Positions 19,715-33,775 of a stretch of DNA of 64,000 nucleotides are shown one piece after another. Positions within the stretch are counted from its first letter, which is position 1; the number at the start of each line of letters is the position of its first letter. The DNA is taken from positions 1 to 64,000 of the forward strand of contig NZ_QJRL01000009.1 of NCBI RefSeq assembly GCF_003205205.1, written 5' to 3'. The notes under the pieces are model-generated. The model ran no database searches. It saw only the letters and a program-made list of their open reading frames with translations, and was not told the DNA's origin. The stretch is from Pseudomonas sp. LB-090624. GTDB lineage: Bacteria; Pseudomonadota; Gammaproteobacteria; Pseudomonadales; Pseudomonadaceae. The position numbers and the translations under genes were made by a program.

Positions 19715-19722
19715 CCATTGCC

Positions 19723-20979
19723 TCACATATGCTTGATCATCGCATCGCCAAACCCTGAACTGCCCACCAGCGTCGCCCCCTCCATCAAGCGCTCGAAGTC
19801 ATAGGTCACGGTCTTGGCCGCAATCGCCCCATTGGTGCCCTTGATGATCAGGTCGGCCGCCTCGGTCCAGCCCATGTGGCGCAGCATCATCTCCGCCGAC
19901 AGGATCACCGAGCCCGGGTTGACCTTGTCCTGCCCGGCATATTTGGGCGCGGTACCGTGGGTAGCCTCGAACATGGCCACGGTGTCGGACAGGTTGGCGC
20001 CCGGGGCGATGCCGATACCCCCCACCTCAGCCGCCAGAGCGTCGGACAGGTAGTCACCGTTAAGGTTGAGGGTAGCGATCACATCGTACTCGGCCGGGCG
20101 CAGCAATATCTGTTGCAGCATGGCATCGGCGATGGCGTCCTTGACGATCACCTCGCGGCCGGTTTTCGGGTTCTTGAACTTCATCCACGGCCCGCCGTCG
20201 AGCAGTTCGGCGCCGAACTCCTCACGGGCCACCTCGTAGCCCCAGTCCTTGAAGGCCCCTTCGGTGAACTTCATGATGTTGCCCTTGTGCACCAAGGTCA
20301 GCGACTCCCGGTCGTTGTCCACCACATATTGCAGGGCCTTGCGCACCAGGCGCCTGGTGCCCTCGCGGGACACCGGCTTGACACCAATGCCGCAGTCCTG
20401 ATCGAAGCGGATCTTGGTGACCCCCATTTCCTCTTTCAGGAACTTGATCACCTTGTTCGCTTCGGGCGAGCCGGCCTTCCACTCGATCCCGGCATAGATG
20501 TCCTCGGAGTTCTCGCGGAAAATCACCATGTCGACATCACCCGGCTTTTTCACCGGGCTCGGCACCCCCTGGAACCACAGCACCGGGCGCAGGCACACAT
20601 ACAGGTCGAGCTGCTGGCGCAGGGCGACGTTCAGCGAACGGATGCCACCCCCGACCGGGGTGGTCAGCGGGCCCTTGATCGACACCACGAAATCACGCAC
20701 GGCATCGAGGGTTTCCTGGGGCAGCCAGGTGTCCTGGTCGTACACCTGGGTGGCCTTTTCGCCGGCGTACACCTCCATCCAGGCGATTTTGCGCTTGCCG
20801 CCATAGGCCTTTTGCACGGCGGCGTCGACCACCTTGATCATGACCGGCGAAACATCGACGCCAATCCCGTCGCCTTCGATATAAGGAATGATCGGGTTGT
20901 CAGGCACGTTGAGCGAATGGTCTGCATTGACGGTGATCTTGGCGCCGTCGGTCGGAACCTTGATTTTCTGGTATCCCAT
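19723..20979 (-). CDS. icd: NADP-dependent isocitrate dehydrogenase (dimeric, Icd)
   Basis: The 418-aa TCA enzyme converts isocitrate to 2-oxoglutarate and CO2 with reduction of NADP+. [13 protein letters not shown] includes the serine phosphorylated by AceK in E. coli. [16 protein letters not shown] carries the Lys-Tyr pair that selects NADP over NAD. The start [14 protein letters not shown] is standard. It diverges from the unrelated monomeric enzyme idh, giving the cell two isozymes; Icd is the form controllable by AceK at the glyoxylate branch. Confidence 0.97.
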   Translation of the reverse strand: MGYQKIKVPTDGAKITVNADHSLNVPDNPIIPYIEGDGIGVDVSPVMIKVVDAAVQKAYGGKRKIAWMEVYAGEKATQVYDQDTWLPQETLDAVRDFVVSIKGPLTTPVGGGIRSLNVALRQQLDLYVCLRPVLWFQGVPSPVKKPGDVDMVIFRENSEDIYAGIEWKAGSPEANKVIKFLKEEMGVTKIRFDQDCGIGVKPVSREGTRRLVRKALQYVVDNDRESLTLVHKGNIMKFTEGAFKDWGYEVAREEFGAELLDGGPWMKFKNPKTGREVIVKDAIADAMLQQILLRPAEYDVIATLNLNGDYLSDALAAEVGGIGIAPGANLSDTVAMFEATHGTAPKYAGQDKVNPGSVILSAEMMLRHMGWTEAADLIIKGTNGAIAAKTVTYDFERLMEGATLVGSSGFGDAMIKHM

Positions 20980-23619
<2,640 letters not shown>

Positions 23620-23636
23620 GGTTCGCTTGAAGTAAC

Positions 23637-23674
23637 AGCACAAACCCCGGCCACGCACCGGGGTTTGTGCTTTC
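23637..23674 (+). terminator. rho-independent terminator of idh
   Basis: 14-bp perfect stem AGCACAAACCCCGG/CCGGGGTTTGTGCT, 7-nt loop, then TTCT. The T-run is short but the stem is very strong. Confidence 0.8.
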
Positions 23675-23716
23675 TGGAAACAAGCTCGGCCCCTGTACAC
23701 CTTTGAGGAGATGCGC

Positions 23717-24157
23717 ATGACCTGGCAACCCCACATCACCGTCGCCACCATCGTCGAGCACGAAGGCAAGTTTCTCTTCGTCGAGGAGTTCAAGGCCAAC
23801 CAACACGTATTCAATCAGCCTGCCGGCCACCTCGAGCCCAACGAGACCCTGCCCCAGGCCGCCCTGCGCGAAACCCTGGAAGAGACCGCCTGGGAAGTCG
23901 AGCTCACCGGCGTGGTCGGCATCTACCTGTACACCGCCCCCAGCAACGGCGTGACCTACCAGCGCATCTGCTTCGCCGCCCGCCCCGTGCGCCACCACAC
24001 CGACCTGGCACTGGACAGCGACATCGTCCGCGCCGTGTGGCTGACCCGCGAAGAACTGCTGGCCGACCCCGCCCGCTGGCGCAGCGAGCTGGTGCCGCGC
24101 TGCCTGGATGACTACCTCGAAGGCCCGCTGCACAGCCTCGACCTGCTACGCGACTGA
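23717..24157 (+). CDS. nudJ: Nudix phosphohydrolase NudJ
   Basis: The 146-aa protein has the Nudix box GHLEPNETLPQAALRETLEE (G-x5-E-x7-RE-x2-EE form). E. coli NudJ releases phosphate from HMP-PP, thiamine-PP and nucleoside di- or triphosphates. MTWQPHITVATIVE is the family N-terminus. ATG 23717 is chosen because GAGGAG ends 6 nt before it; ATG 23711 would abut that site. It lies just before mnmA, the usual gammaproteobacterial order. Confidence 0.9.
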   Translation: MTWQPHITVATIVEHEGKFLFVEEFKANQHVFNQPAGHLEPNETLPQAALRETLEETAWEVELTGVVGIYLYTAPSNGVTYQRICFAARPVRHHTDLALDSDIVRAVWLTREELLADPARWRSELVPRCLDDYLEGPLHSLDLLRD

Positions 24158-24216
24158 CGCAGCGCCGCGGGTTTGATAGAATCGGCGTTTTTCCCCCTTG
24201 ATACACACCGGTACCC

Positions 24217-25337
24217 ATGACCAGCCCAGCACTAAAAGACCCCGCCAAGACCCGCGTCATCGTCGGCATGTCCGGCGGCGTGGACTCTTCCGTCTCCGCC
24301 CTTCTGCTCATCGAGCAGGGCTACCAGGTGGAAGGGCTGTTCATGAAGAACTGGGAAGAAGACGACGGCACTGAATACTGCACCGCCCGTGAAGACCTGG
24401 CCGACGCCCAGGCCGTGTGCGACCGTATCGGTATCAAGCTGCACACCGCCAACTTCGCCGCCGAATACTGGGACAACGTGTTCGAGCACTTCCTTGAGGA
24501 ATACAAGGCCGGCCGAACGCCCAACCCTGACATCCTCTGCAACCGCGAAATCAAGTTCAAGGCGTTCCTCGACTACGCCCTGTCGCTGGGTGCCGACATG
24601 ATCGCCACCGGCCACTACGTGCGCCGCCGCGACACCGGCAGCCTCACCGAGTTGCTCAAGGGCCTGGACCCGAACAAGGACCAGAGCTACTTCCTGCACG
24701 CCGTCGGCGGCAAGGAAATCGCCCGCACGCTATTCCCGGTCGGCGAGCTGGAAAAGCCAGAAGTACGCGCCATCGCCGAAAAACACGGCCTGGCCACCGC
24801 CAAGAAAAAGGATTCCACCGGTATCTGCTTCATTGGCGAGCGCCGCTTCAGCGACTTCCTCAAACAGTACCTGCCGGCCCAGCCTGGCAATATCGAAACC
24901 ACCGAAGGTGAAGTGATCGGCCGCCACCACGGCCTGATGTACCACACCATCGGCCAGCGCCAGGGCCTGGGCATTGGCGGCCTCAAGGATGCCGGTGACG
25001 AGCCGTGGTACGTGCTGCACAAAGACCTGACCCGCAACGTGCTGGTGGTCGGCCAGGGCAACGAACACCCGTGGCTGTTCTCCCGCGCCCTGCTGGCTTC
25101 GGAGATTTTCTGGGTCAACCCGGTCGACCTCAGCAGCCCGCGCCAGCTCACCGCCAAGGTGCGCTACCGCCAGAGCGACCAGCAGTGCACCCTGGCGCTG
25201 ACCGCAAACGGTTACCGCGCCGTGTTCGACGAGCCGCAACGCGCGGTAACGCCAGGCCAGTCGGTCGTATTCTACGATGGCGAGGTGTGCCTGGGTGGCG
25301 GCGTGATCGAAGCCGCAGAGCCGTGGAGCCCACGCGC

Positions 25338-25341
<4 letters not shown>
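24217..25341 (+). CDS. mnmA: tRNA-specific 2-thiouridylase MnmA
   Basis: The 374-aa enzyme adenylates and thiolates U34 of tRNA Lys, Glu and Gln using persulfide from TusE. The PP-loop is [10 protein letters not shown]. The two catalytic cysteines are in [12 protein letters not shown] and [20 protein letters not shown] marks the central domain and a beta-barrel domain follows. It belongs to the same pathway as tusDCBE at 3202-4584. It overlaps hflD by 4 nt (ATGA). Confidence 0.97.
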
Positions 25342-27493
<2,152 letters not shown>

Positions 27494-27510
27494 GCTGACC
27501 GTCGCGTACA

Positions 27511-27535
27511 ACGCCCGGCCTGGCCGGGCGTTTTT
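27511..27535 (+). terminator. rho-independent terminator of purB
   Basis: Stem ACGCCCGGCC/GGCCGGGCGT followed by TTTTT. Confidence 0.93.
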
Positions 27536-27574
27536 ATTCCCGGACGAAAATTACGTTTTTTCAATAGGTTGAAC

Positions 27575-28741
27575 ATGAATCCTGATACTCCACTGCAGCT
27601 GCTCGGCGGCATCTCGGCCCGCGAATTCATGCGCGACTACTGGCAGAAGAAGCCGCTGCTGGTGCGCCAGGCCTTCCCGGACTTCATCAGCCCGATCGAC
27701 CCCGACGAACTGGCTGGCCTGGCCCTGGAAGACGAAGTCGAGTCGCGCATCGTGCTGGAACACGGCGCCCACCCGTGGGAGCTGCGCCGTGGTCCGTTCA
27801 ACGAAGACACCTTCGCAGAGCTGCCTGAAAAAGACTGGACCCTGCTGGTACAGGCCGTCGACCAGTTCGTTCCAGAGGTGGCCGAGCTGCTGGAGAACTT
27901 CCGGTTCCTGCCAAGCTGGCGTATCGATGACGTGATGATCAGCTTCGCCACCCCGGGTGGCAGCGTTGGCCCGCACTTCGACAACTACGACGTGTTCCTG
28001 CTGCAGGGCCACGGCCAGCGCAACTGGAAGATCGGCCAGATGTGCAGCAGCGACAGCCCGCTGCTGGAGCACGCCGACCTGCGTATCCTGGCTGAATTCG
28101 AGCAGAGTGAAGAGTGGACCCTGGAACCAGGCGACATGCTCTACCTGCCACCGCGTCTGGCCCACTACGGGGTGGCCGTGGATGACTGCCTGACCTACTC
28201 GGTCGGCTTCCGCGCCCCAAGCGCTGCTGAAGTGCTGACTCACTTCACCGACTTCCTCGGCCAGTTCCTGCCCGACGAAGAACGCTACAGCGACGCCGAC
28301 GCCCAGCCTGTCAGCGACCCGCACCAGATCCAGCATGACGCCCTCGACCGCCTCAAGGCGCTGCTCGACAAGCACATGGGCGACAAGGACCTGCTGCTGA
28401 CCTGGTTCGGCCAGTTCATGACCGAGCCGCGCTACCCCGAGCAGATCGTTGGCGAAGAGCTGAGCGAAGAAGAGCTGATCGACGCTCTGGAGCAAGGCGC
28501 CATTCTGATCCGGAACCCGGCTGCACGCATGGCCTGGTCGGAATTCGAAGATGACCTGCTGCTGTTCGCCAGCGGTCGCAGCTGCCCACTGCCGGGGAAA
28601 CTGCGCGAGCTGCTGAAGCTGGTGTGTGCGGCCGACGCCCTGCACATCGACAACCTGGCAGAATGGCTGCAAGACGAAGATGGCCTTATGCTGGTACAGC
28701 AGCTGATCAAACAAGGAAGCCTGGGATTCGCCAATGAATAA
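27575..28741 (+). CDS. roxA: ribosomal protein uL16 3-hydroxylase RoxA (JmjC/cupin)
   Basis: The 388-aa 2-oxoglutarate/Fe(II) oxygenase matches YcfD/RoxA, which hydroxylates an arginine of ribosomal protein L16. The JmjC domain holds the metal ligands HFD (VGPHFDNYDVFLLQ) and the distal His in LAHYGVAVDDCL. GHGQRNWKIGQ is the 2-oxoglutarate-side strand. A C-terminal winged-helix dimer domain follows (from about residue 250). ATG 27575 (MNPDTPLQLLGG) is preferred to TTG 27569. It overlaps the following GNAT gene by 8 nt. Confidence 0.9.
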   Translation: MNPDTPLQLLGGISAREFMRDYWQKKPLLVRQAFPDFISPIDPDELAGLALEDEVESRIVLEHGAHPWELRRGPFNEDTFAELPEKDWTLLVQAVDQFVPEVAELLENFRFLPSWRIDDVMISFATPGGSVGPHFDNYDVFLLQGHGQRNWKIGQMCSSDSPLLEHADLRILAEFEQSEEWTLEPGDMLYLPPRLAHYGVAVDDCLTYSVGFRAPSAAEVLTHFTDFLGQFLPDEERYSDADAQPVSDPHQIQHDALDRLKALLDKHMGDKDLLLTWFGQFMTEPRYPEQIVGEELSEEELIDALEQGAILIRNPAARMAWSEFEDDLLLFASGRSCPLPGKLRELLKLVCAADALHIDNLAEWLQDEDGLMLVQQLIKQGSLGFANE

Positions 28742-29162
28742 AATCAGCGTGCGCCTCGCCGACTGGCACAAGGACAATGCCGACATCCGTCGAATCCGTG
28801 AAGCGGTATTCGTGGCCGAGCAGCACATTCCGCCGGAACTGGAGTTCGATTCGGAGGATATGGACGCGCAGCATTTCCTGGCGCTGGAAGGTGATTACCC
28901 GATCGGTACTGCGCGCCTGCTGGCCGATGGCACGATCGGGCGCATTTCGGTGCTCAAGGACTGGCGTGGCCTGAAGGTGGGTGATGCGCTGATGAACGCC
29001 GTGATCGTCGAAGCGCAGAACCGCGACCTGAAGCAGCAGATGCTCAGCGCCCAGGTGCATGCCACGCCGTTCTACGAGCGGCTGGGCTTTCGCGTAGTCA
29101 GCGAAGAGTTCCTTGAAGCGGGCATCCCGCACGTGGACATGGTGCGCGACTCGCGCGCCTGA
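28734..29162 (+). CDS. GNAT family N-acetyltransferase
   Basis: The 142-aa single-domain GNAT has MNKISVRLADWHKDNADI at the N-terminus, the acetyl-CoA region IGRISVLKDWRGLKVGDALM (Q/RxxGxG/A-like) and FYERLGFRVVSEEFLEAGIPH near the end, as in YjcF/ElaA-like acetyltransferases. The substrate is unknown. The start lies inside the end of roxA, so both are co-translated; a link to ribosome or protein modification is only suggested by this overlap. Confidence 0.8.
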   Translation: MNKISVRLADWHKDNADIRRIREAVFVAEQHIPPELEFDSEDMDAQHFLALEGDYPIGTARLLADGTIGRISVLKDWRGLKVGDALMNAVIVEAQNRDLKQQMLSAQVHATPFYERLGFRVVSEEFLEAGIPHVDMVRDSRA

Positions 29163-29176
29163 TCCACAACCTGCAC

Positions 29177-29212
29177 CGGCCGCCTCGCGGGCTTGTCCGC
29201 GAAGCGGCCGGC
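29177..29212. repeat. REP-type palindrome
   Basis: CCGGCCGC...CGCGG/CCGCG...GCGGCCGG around GCTTGT, a P. putida-style REP 14 bp after the GNAT stop. Confidence 0.75.
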
Positions 29213-29326
29213 TCAGGTAAAGACACTTCCCCTCACAAAAACCTGTACATCCATCCAGATAAAACTTGCCTCTGCGCCCCCGCTTGCGCATCCTATGGCC
29301 CACCACCCCGATAAAGCGTCCCGGCC

Positions 29327-31285
29327 ATGCGCCTGTTCCTCTGCGAAAAACCCTCCCAGGCAAAAGACATCGCCAAAGTGCTCGGCGCCAGCCGCAAGGG
29401 CGACGGCTGCTGGCAAGGCACCGACGTCTGCGTCACCTGGTGCATAGGCCACCTGCTGGAAACCGCCCCGCCCGACAGCTACGACGAACGCTACAAGCGC
29501 TGGAACCTGGCCGACCTGCCGATCATCCCGGAAAAATGGAAGATGCTGGTCAAGCCCAAGACCGCCAGCCAGTTCAAGGCGGTCAAGCGCCTGCTCGGCG
29601 AAGCCCGGGAGCTGGTGATCGCTACCGACGCCGACCGCGAGGGCGAAATGATCGCCCGCGAATTGGTCGAGCACTGCCGCTACCGTGGCCCGGTGCAGCG
29701 CCTGTGGCTATCGGCACTGGACGACGCCTCCATCCGCAAGGCCCTGGCGCGCCTGCTGCCCGGCCACGAAACCTTCAACCTGTACCACTCGGCGCTGGGC
29801 CGCTCGCGCGCCGACTGGCTGATCGGCATGAACATGAGCCGGCTGTTCACCCTGCTTGGCCGCCAGTCCGGCTACCAGGGCGTGCTACCGGTGGGCCGGG
29901 TGCAAACGCCTACCTTGCGCCTGGTGGTCGACCGCGACCGCAGCATCGCCGACTTTGTGCCGGTGCCGTTCTGGGCCATCGACGTGCAGCTGGAGCACGC
30001 CGGCCAGCGCTTCAACGCCCAATGGCGCGCCCCCGAAGACGCCTGCGATGACCAGGGCCGCTGCCTGAAGCAGGAGCTGGCGCAACAAGCCGCCGCGGAT
30101 ATCGGCCAGGCCGGCACTGCCCGGGCGGTAAAGGTCGCCACCGAGCGCGTGCGCGAGGCCGCACCGCTGCCCTTCGACCTTGGCACCCTGCAAGAGCTGT
30201 GCTCGAAAAAATTCGGCCTCGGCGCCCAGGAAACCCTCGACATCGCCCAAGCGCTGTACGAGACCCACAAGCTGATCACTTACCCGCGCAGCGACTGCGG
30301 TTACCTGCCGCAAAGCCAGCATGCCGAGGCGCCAGCCATTCTCGCAGCATTGCAGCGTGCCGACACCAGCCTGGCGCCGCTGCAGCCGTTTCTGGAGCCC
30401 CAGCGCCGCTCGCGGGCCTGGAACGACGCCAAGGTCAGTGCGCACCACGGCATCATCCCCACTGCCGCTGCCAGCGACCCGTCGCGCCTGTCGGGCAAGC
30501 ACAAGGCTGTGTATACCCTGATCCGCGCCCGCTACCTGGCGCAATTCCTGCCCAACCACGAGTACGACCGCACCCAGGCCGACTTCGACTGTGCCGGGCA
30601 TGCCCTGCGCGCCGTCGGCAAACAGATCGTCGAGCCGGGTTGGCGCCGCGCCCTGCCCGAGGCACTGACCCCCACCAAGGGTCGTGAAGCACCGCCGGCT
30701 CAAGTGTTGCCAGTGCTGCGCGAAGGCCAGGACTGCACCGTGCAAGGGCTGCAACTGAAAGACCTGTGGACCCAGCCGCCCAAGCCGTTCACTGAAGGCG
30801 ACCTGATCAAGGCGATGAAAAACGTGGCCAAGCTGGTGGAGGACCCGCGCCTGAAGCAGAAGCTGAAAGAAACCACCGGCATCGGCACCGAAGCCACCCG
30901 CGCCAGCATCATCCAGGGCCTGCTCGACCGCGGCTACCTGGTCAAGAACGGCAAAGCGCTCGCGGCCACGCCTGCGGCGTTCAGCCTGATCGACGCCGTG
31001 CCCCGCGCCATCGCCGACCCTGGCACCACGGCGATCTGGGAGCAGGCACTGGACATGGTGCAGAGTGGCGAGATGACTCTGGAAGAGTTCGTCGCCCGGC
31101 AATCGGCGTGGATGGGCAAGCTGGTGGAACGCTGCAGCGGGCTGCGCATGACCATCAGCGGGCCGGCAGCCGGGGCAGCGCCGCCCTGGAAGAAAAAGCG
31201 TCGCGGTGGTGGCAAAAGCAAAGTGGCTGGAGGCAAGACTACCGCCAGCAAACCGCGCCAGCCTCGGAAAAAAGCGACAACCTAG
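29327..31285 (+). CDS. topB: DNA topoisomerase III
   Basis: The 652-aa type IA topoisomerase decatenates precatenanes and works with RecQ. It has an N-terminal Toprim domain (MRLFLCEKPSQAKDIAKVLG; TDADREGEMIARELVEHC) and the catalytic tyrosine in THKLITYPRSDCGYLP. GIGTEATRASIIQGLLDRGY is the conserved domain I segment. The C-terminus is a Lys/Arg/Gly/Ala-rich tail (about the last 40 residues) with no zinc-finger cysteines. The start at ATG 29327 is standard. It is transcribed alone. Confidence 0.96.
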   Translation: MRLFLCEKPSQAKDIAKVLGASRKGDGCWQGTDVCVTWCIGHLLETAPPDSYDERYKRWNLADLPIIPEKWKMLVKPKTASQFKAVKRLLGEARELVIATDADREGEMIARELVEHCRYRGPVQRLWLSALDDASIRKALARLLPGHETFNLYHSALGRSRADWLIGMNMSRLFTLLGRQSGYQGVLPVGRVQTPTLRLVVDRDRSIADFVPVPFWAIDVQLEHAGQRFNAQWRAPEDACDDQGRCLKQELAQQAAADIGQAGTARAVKVATERVREAAPLPFDLGTLQELCSKKFGLGAQETLDIAQALYETHKLITYPRSDCGYLPQSQHAEAPAILAALQRADTSLAPLQPFLEPQRRSRAWNDAKVSAHHGIIPTAAASDPSRLSGKHKAVYTLIRARYLAQFLPNHEYDRTQADFDCAGHALRAVGKQIVEPGWRRALPEALTPTKGREAPPAQVLPVLREGQDCTVQGLQLKDLWTQPPKPFTEGDLIKAMKNVAKLVEDPRLKQKLKETTGIGTEATRASIIQGLLDRGYLVKNGKALAATPAAFSLIDAVPRAIADPGTTAIWEQALDMVQSGEMTLEEFVARQSAWMGKLVERCSGLRMTISGPAAGAAPPWKKKRRGGGKSKVAGGKTTASKPRQPRKKATT

Positions 31286-31382
31286 CCGTTGTAATGAAGG
31301 TATCCGCGAATAAGCCGGTACACACGGCACACCCCAATGTGCCCCGCACGACACGTTGGCACAATGAAATTTACCTGCTAAG

Positions 31383-31410
31383 TTTTCATGAAAATAATCA
31401 CAATAATTTT
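31383..31410. promoter_or_regulatory. adjacent palindromes, candidate operator of the PuuB-like gene
   Basis: TTTTCATGAAAA (31383-31394) is a perfect palindrome. It shares its right half with a second, imperfect one that ends ATTTTC at about 31410. The A+T-rich site lies 15-42 bp before the start of the FAD oxidoreductase gene, so a bound protein would block transcription or translation. No regulator gene is adjacent. Confidence 0.4.
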
Positions 31411-31424
31411 CACGAGGCTTCTGC

Positions 31425-32714
31425 ATGTTCAAACAGTCCGCCCAGCACGTCGCCAGCTACTACGCCCAGACTTACCCCGCCAACATCCCGTTACGCCCTA
31501 CCCTGCAAGGCAGCCATGACACCGACGTGTTGATCATCGGCGCCGGCTTCAGCGGCCTGCACACGGCCCTGCGCCTGACCCAGGCCGGTAAGCGCGTGAC
31601 CGTGCTGGAAGCCAGCCGCGTGGCCTGGGCTGCCTCTGGGCGCAATGGCGGCCAGGCCCTGCTCGGCTGGTCTTGCGACATGCCGCCACTGGAAAAGGCC
31701 CTGGGCGTGGAACGCACCCAACGGCTGTGGGCAAGCATGTGCTGGGCGGCCGACGAACTGCGCGAACTGCCCCAACGCCACGGCTTCGATATCGATTATC
31801 GGCTGGGCAGCCTATGGACCGCCGTGCTGCCGCGCCGGGTGAAAATGCTTGAAGATGCCCTGCACGACGCTCAACGCAAATGGGGCTACGACGCCCTGCG
31901 CCTGATCGGCCGCGACGAGCTGCCGCAATGGATCGACAGCCCCCGTTACCAAGCTGCGCTGTACGACGCCAAAGGCGCCCACCTCAACCCGCTGAAGTTG
32001 GCCCAAGGCCTGGCCCGCACCCTCGAAGCCGGTGGTGGGCACATCTACGAACAGAGCCAGGTACTCAGCTATCAACAAGCCGGCAACGGCTATATCGCCC
32101 GAACGGACAACGGCGAAGTACGCTGCCAAGCGTTGGTGCTGGCCTGCAACGCCTATATCGACCGCCTCGACCGTGGTCTGTCGCGGCGCCTGTTGCCGGT
32201 CGGATCCTACCAGGTGGCCACCGCGCCACTGGACGCCGACTTCGCCCGTTCACTGCTGCCACGCAACAGTTGCGTGATCGACAATCAGTTCGTACCTGAC
32301 TACTTCCGCCTCACCCCAGACCACCGCCTGCTGTTCGGCGGTGGCTGCACTTACCTGGGCGGCATTCCCAAGGACGTCGCCAGCGCCACCCGCCCTTACC
32401 TGGAGCGGGTGTTCCCGCAACTGGCCGGGGTCGCCATCGATTATGCCTGGGGCGGGCATATTGATTGCAGCATGCAACGCACCCCGGACGTCGGCCGCGA
32501 CGGCCAGCGCTACTGGCTGCAGGGTTTCTCCGGCCATGGCGTTCTGCCGACCTTGGCAGCGGCGCGGGCGGTGAGTGATGCCATTCTCGGTGACGACGAC
32601 CTGTTGGCGCTGTACCAAGGCATCGACAACGGCCGCTTCCCCGGTGGCGACCTGCTGGCTGCCCCATTGGAAGCTGCGGCAAAAGCCTGGTACCGCATGC
32701 GCGACCGGGCCTGA
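31425..32714 (+). CDS. FAD-dependent amine oxidoreductase (PuuB/DAO family)
   Basis: The 429-aa soluble flavoprotein has the dinucleotide motif VLIIGAGFSGLHTALRLTQ (about residues 30-50), SGRNGGQALLGWSCD (GR-NGG, FAD contact) and a DAO-fold C-terminus with WGGHIDCSMQRTPDVG and GFSGHGVLPTLAAARA. This pattern matches gamma-glutamylputrescine oxidases (PuuB) and related amine or imino-acid oxidases. No polyamine genes are adjacent, so the substrate is undetermined. Two palindromes just upstream suggest it is separately regulated. Confidence 0.85.
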   Translation: MFKQSAQHVASYYAQTYPANIPLRPTLQGSHDTDVLIIGAGFSGLHTALRLTQAGKRVTVLEASRVAWAASGRNGGQALLGWSCDMPPLEKALGVERTQRLWASMCWAADELRELPQRHGFDIDYRLGSLWTAVLPRRVKMLEDALHDAQRKWGYDALRLIGRDELPQWIDSPRYQAALYDAKGAHLNPLKLAQGLARTLEAGGGHIYEQSQVLSYQQAGNGYIARTDNGEVRCQALVLACNAYIDRLDRGLSRRLLPVGSYQVATAPLDADFARSLLPRNSCVIDNQFVPDYFRLTPDHRLLFGGGCTYLGGIPKDVASATRPYLERVFPQLAGVAIDYAWGGHIDCSMQRTPDVGRDGQRYWLQGFSGHGVLPTLAAARAVSDAILGDDDLLALYQGIDNGRFPGGDLLAAPLEAAAKAWYRMRDRA

Positions 32715-32804
32715 AGGCATGTGCGACACAACTTGCTGATACCCGCCAAAATCCCTCCTATGCTCAATAGCTCCCTTCGCTTCCTGCACCCAGGAGACAC
32801 GACC

Positions 32805-33635
32805 ATGAGCTATGTAACCACGAAGGACGGCGTACAGATTTTCTACAAGGACTGGGGCCCGCGCGATGCACAGGTGATCCATTTCCACCACGGCTGGCCG
32901 CTCAGTGCCGATGACTGGGACGCGCAGATGCTGTTCTTCCTCGCCGAAAGCTACCGCGTGATCGCCCACGATCGGCGGGGCCATGGCCGCTCCAGCCAGG
33001 TGTGGGACGGCCACGACATGGACCACTATGCCGACGATGTAGCTGCCGTGGTCGCCCACCTGGGCACCCAGGGTGCCGTGCATGTCGGCCACTCGACCGG
33101 CGGCGGTGAGGTAGTGCGCTACATGGCCCGGTACCCGGATGACAAGGTGGCCAAGGCCGTGCTGATCGCGGCCGTACCCCCTTTGATGGTACAAACCCCC
33201 GACAACCCTGGCGGCCTGCCCAAGTCGGTGTTCGACGACTTCCAGGCCCAGGTCGCCGGCAACCGCGCCCAGTTCTACCGGGATGTGCCAACAGGGCCGT
33301 TCTACGGCTACAACCGCCCTGGCGTCAAAGCCAGCGAAGGCATCATAGGCAACTGGTGGCGCCAAGGCATGATCGGCAGTGCAAAGGCCCATTACGATGG
33401 CATCGTGGCGTTTTCCCAGACCGATTTCACCGAAGACCTCAAGGGCATAAACCAGCCGGTACTGGTGATGCATGGCGACGATGACCAGATCGTGCCGTAT
33501 GAAAACTCCGGGGTGCTGTCGGCGAAGCTGCTGCCCAATGGCACCCTGAAAACCTACAAAGGCTACCCGCATGGCATGCCGACTACCCATGCCGATGTGA
33601 TCAACGCGGATCTGCTGGCGTTTATCCGGAGCTGA
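32805..33635 (+). CDS. alpha/beta hydrolase, non-heme haloperoxidase/esterase type
   Basis: The 276-aa alpha/beta-hydrolase of the cofactor-free chloroperoxidase/arylesterase group starts MSYVTTKDGVQIFYKDWGP. The nucleophile is Ser97 in GHSTGGGEVVRY, the acid lies in MHGDDDQIVPY and the histidine in MPTTHADV. HHGWPLSADDWDAQM forms the oxyanion side. ATG 32805 has AGGAG 8 nt upstream. The physiological activity is probably esterase or perhydrolase. It is followed by a REP. Confidence 0.88.
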   Translation: MSYVTTKDGVQIFYKDWGPRDAQVIHFHHGWPLSADDWDAQMLFFLAESYRVIAHDRRGHGRSSQVWDGHDMDHYADDVAAVVAHLGTQGAVHVGHSTGGGEVVRYMARYPDDKVAKAVLIAAVPPLMVQTPDNPGGLPKSVFDDFQAQVAGNRAQFYRDVPTGPFYGYNRPGVKASEGIIGNWWRQGMIGSAKAHYDGIVAFSQTDFTEDLKGINQPVLVMHGDDDQIVPYENSGVLSAKLLPNGTLKTYKGYPHGMPTTHADVINADLLAFIRS

Positions 33636-33648
33636 TGCGATAGCTGTA

Positions 33649-33684
33649 CCGGCCCTTGTCGTGGGTTTACCTGCGAAAGGGCCG
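33649..33684. repeat. REP-type palindrome (imperfect)
   Basis: CCGGCCCTT...GTGGGTTTACC...AAGGGCCG: paired ends of a P. putida-style REP with a decayed centre, 13 bp after the hydrolase stop. Confidence 0.65.
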
Positions 33685-33775
33685 ACACTGGCAACACACC
33701 TTCCCCAGGATTACCATGTGTCCCTTCTAGTGCAGCACTTTGCTGCCTCCTTGCCTCTCCGCCTGCCAAAAAACC

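Noticed and set aside
19654..19722. Small RNA gene between cspD and icd
   Set aside because: The only structure is a bidirectional terminator hairpin between convergent genes; no promoter is visible.
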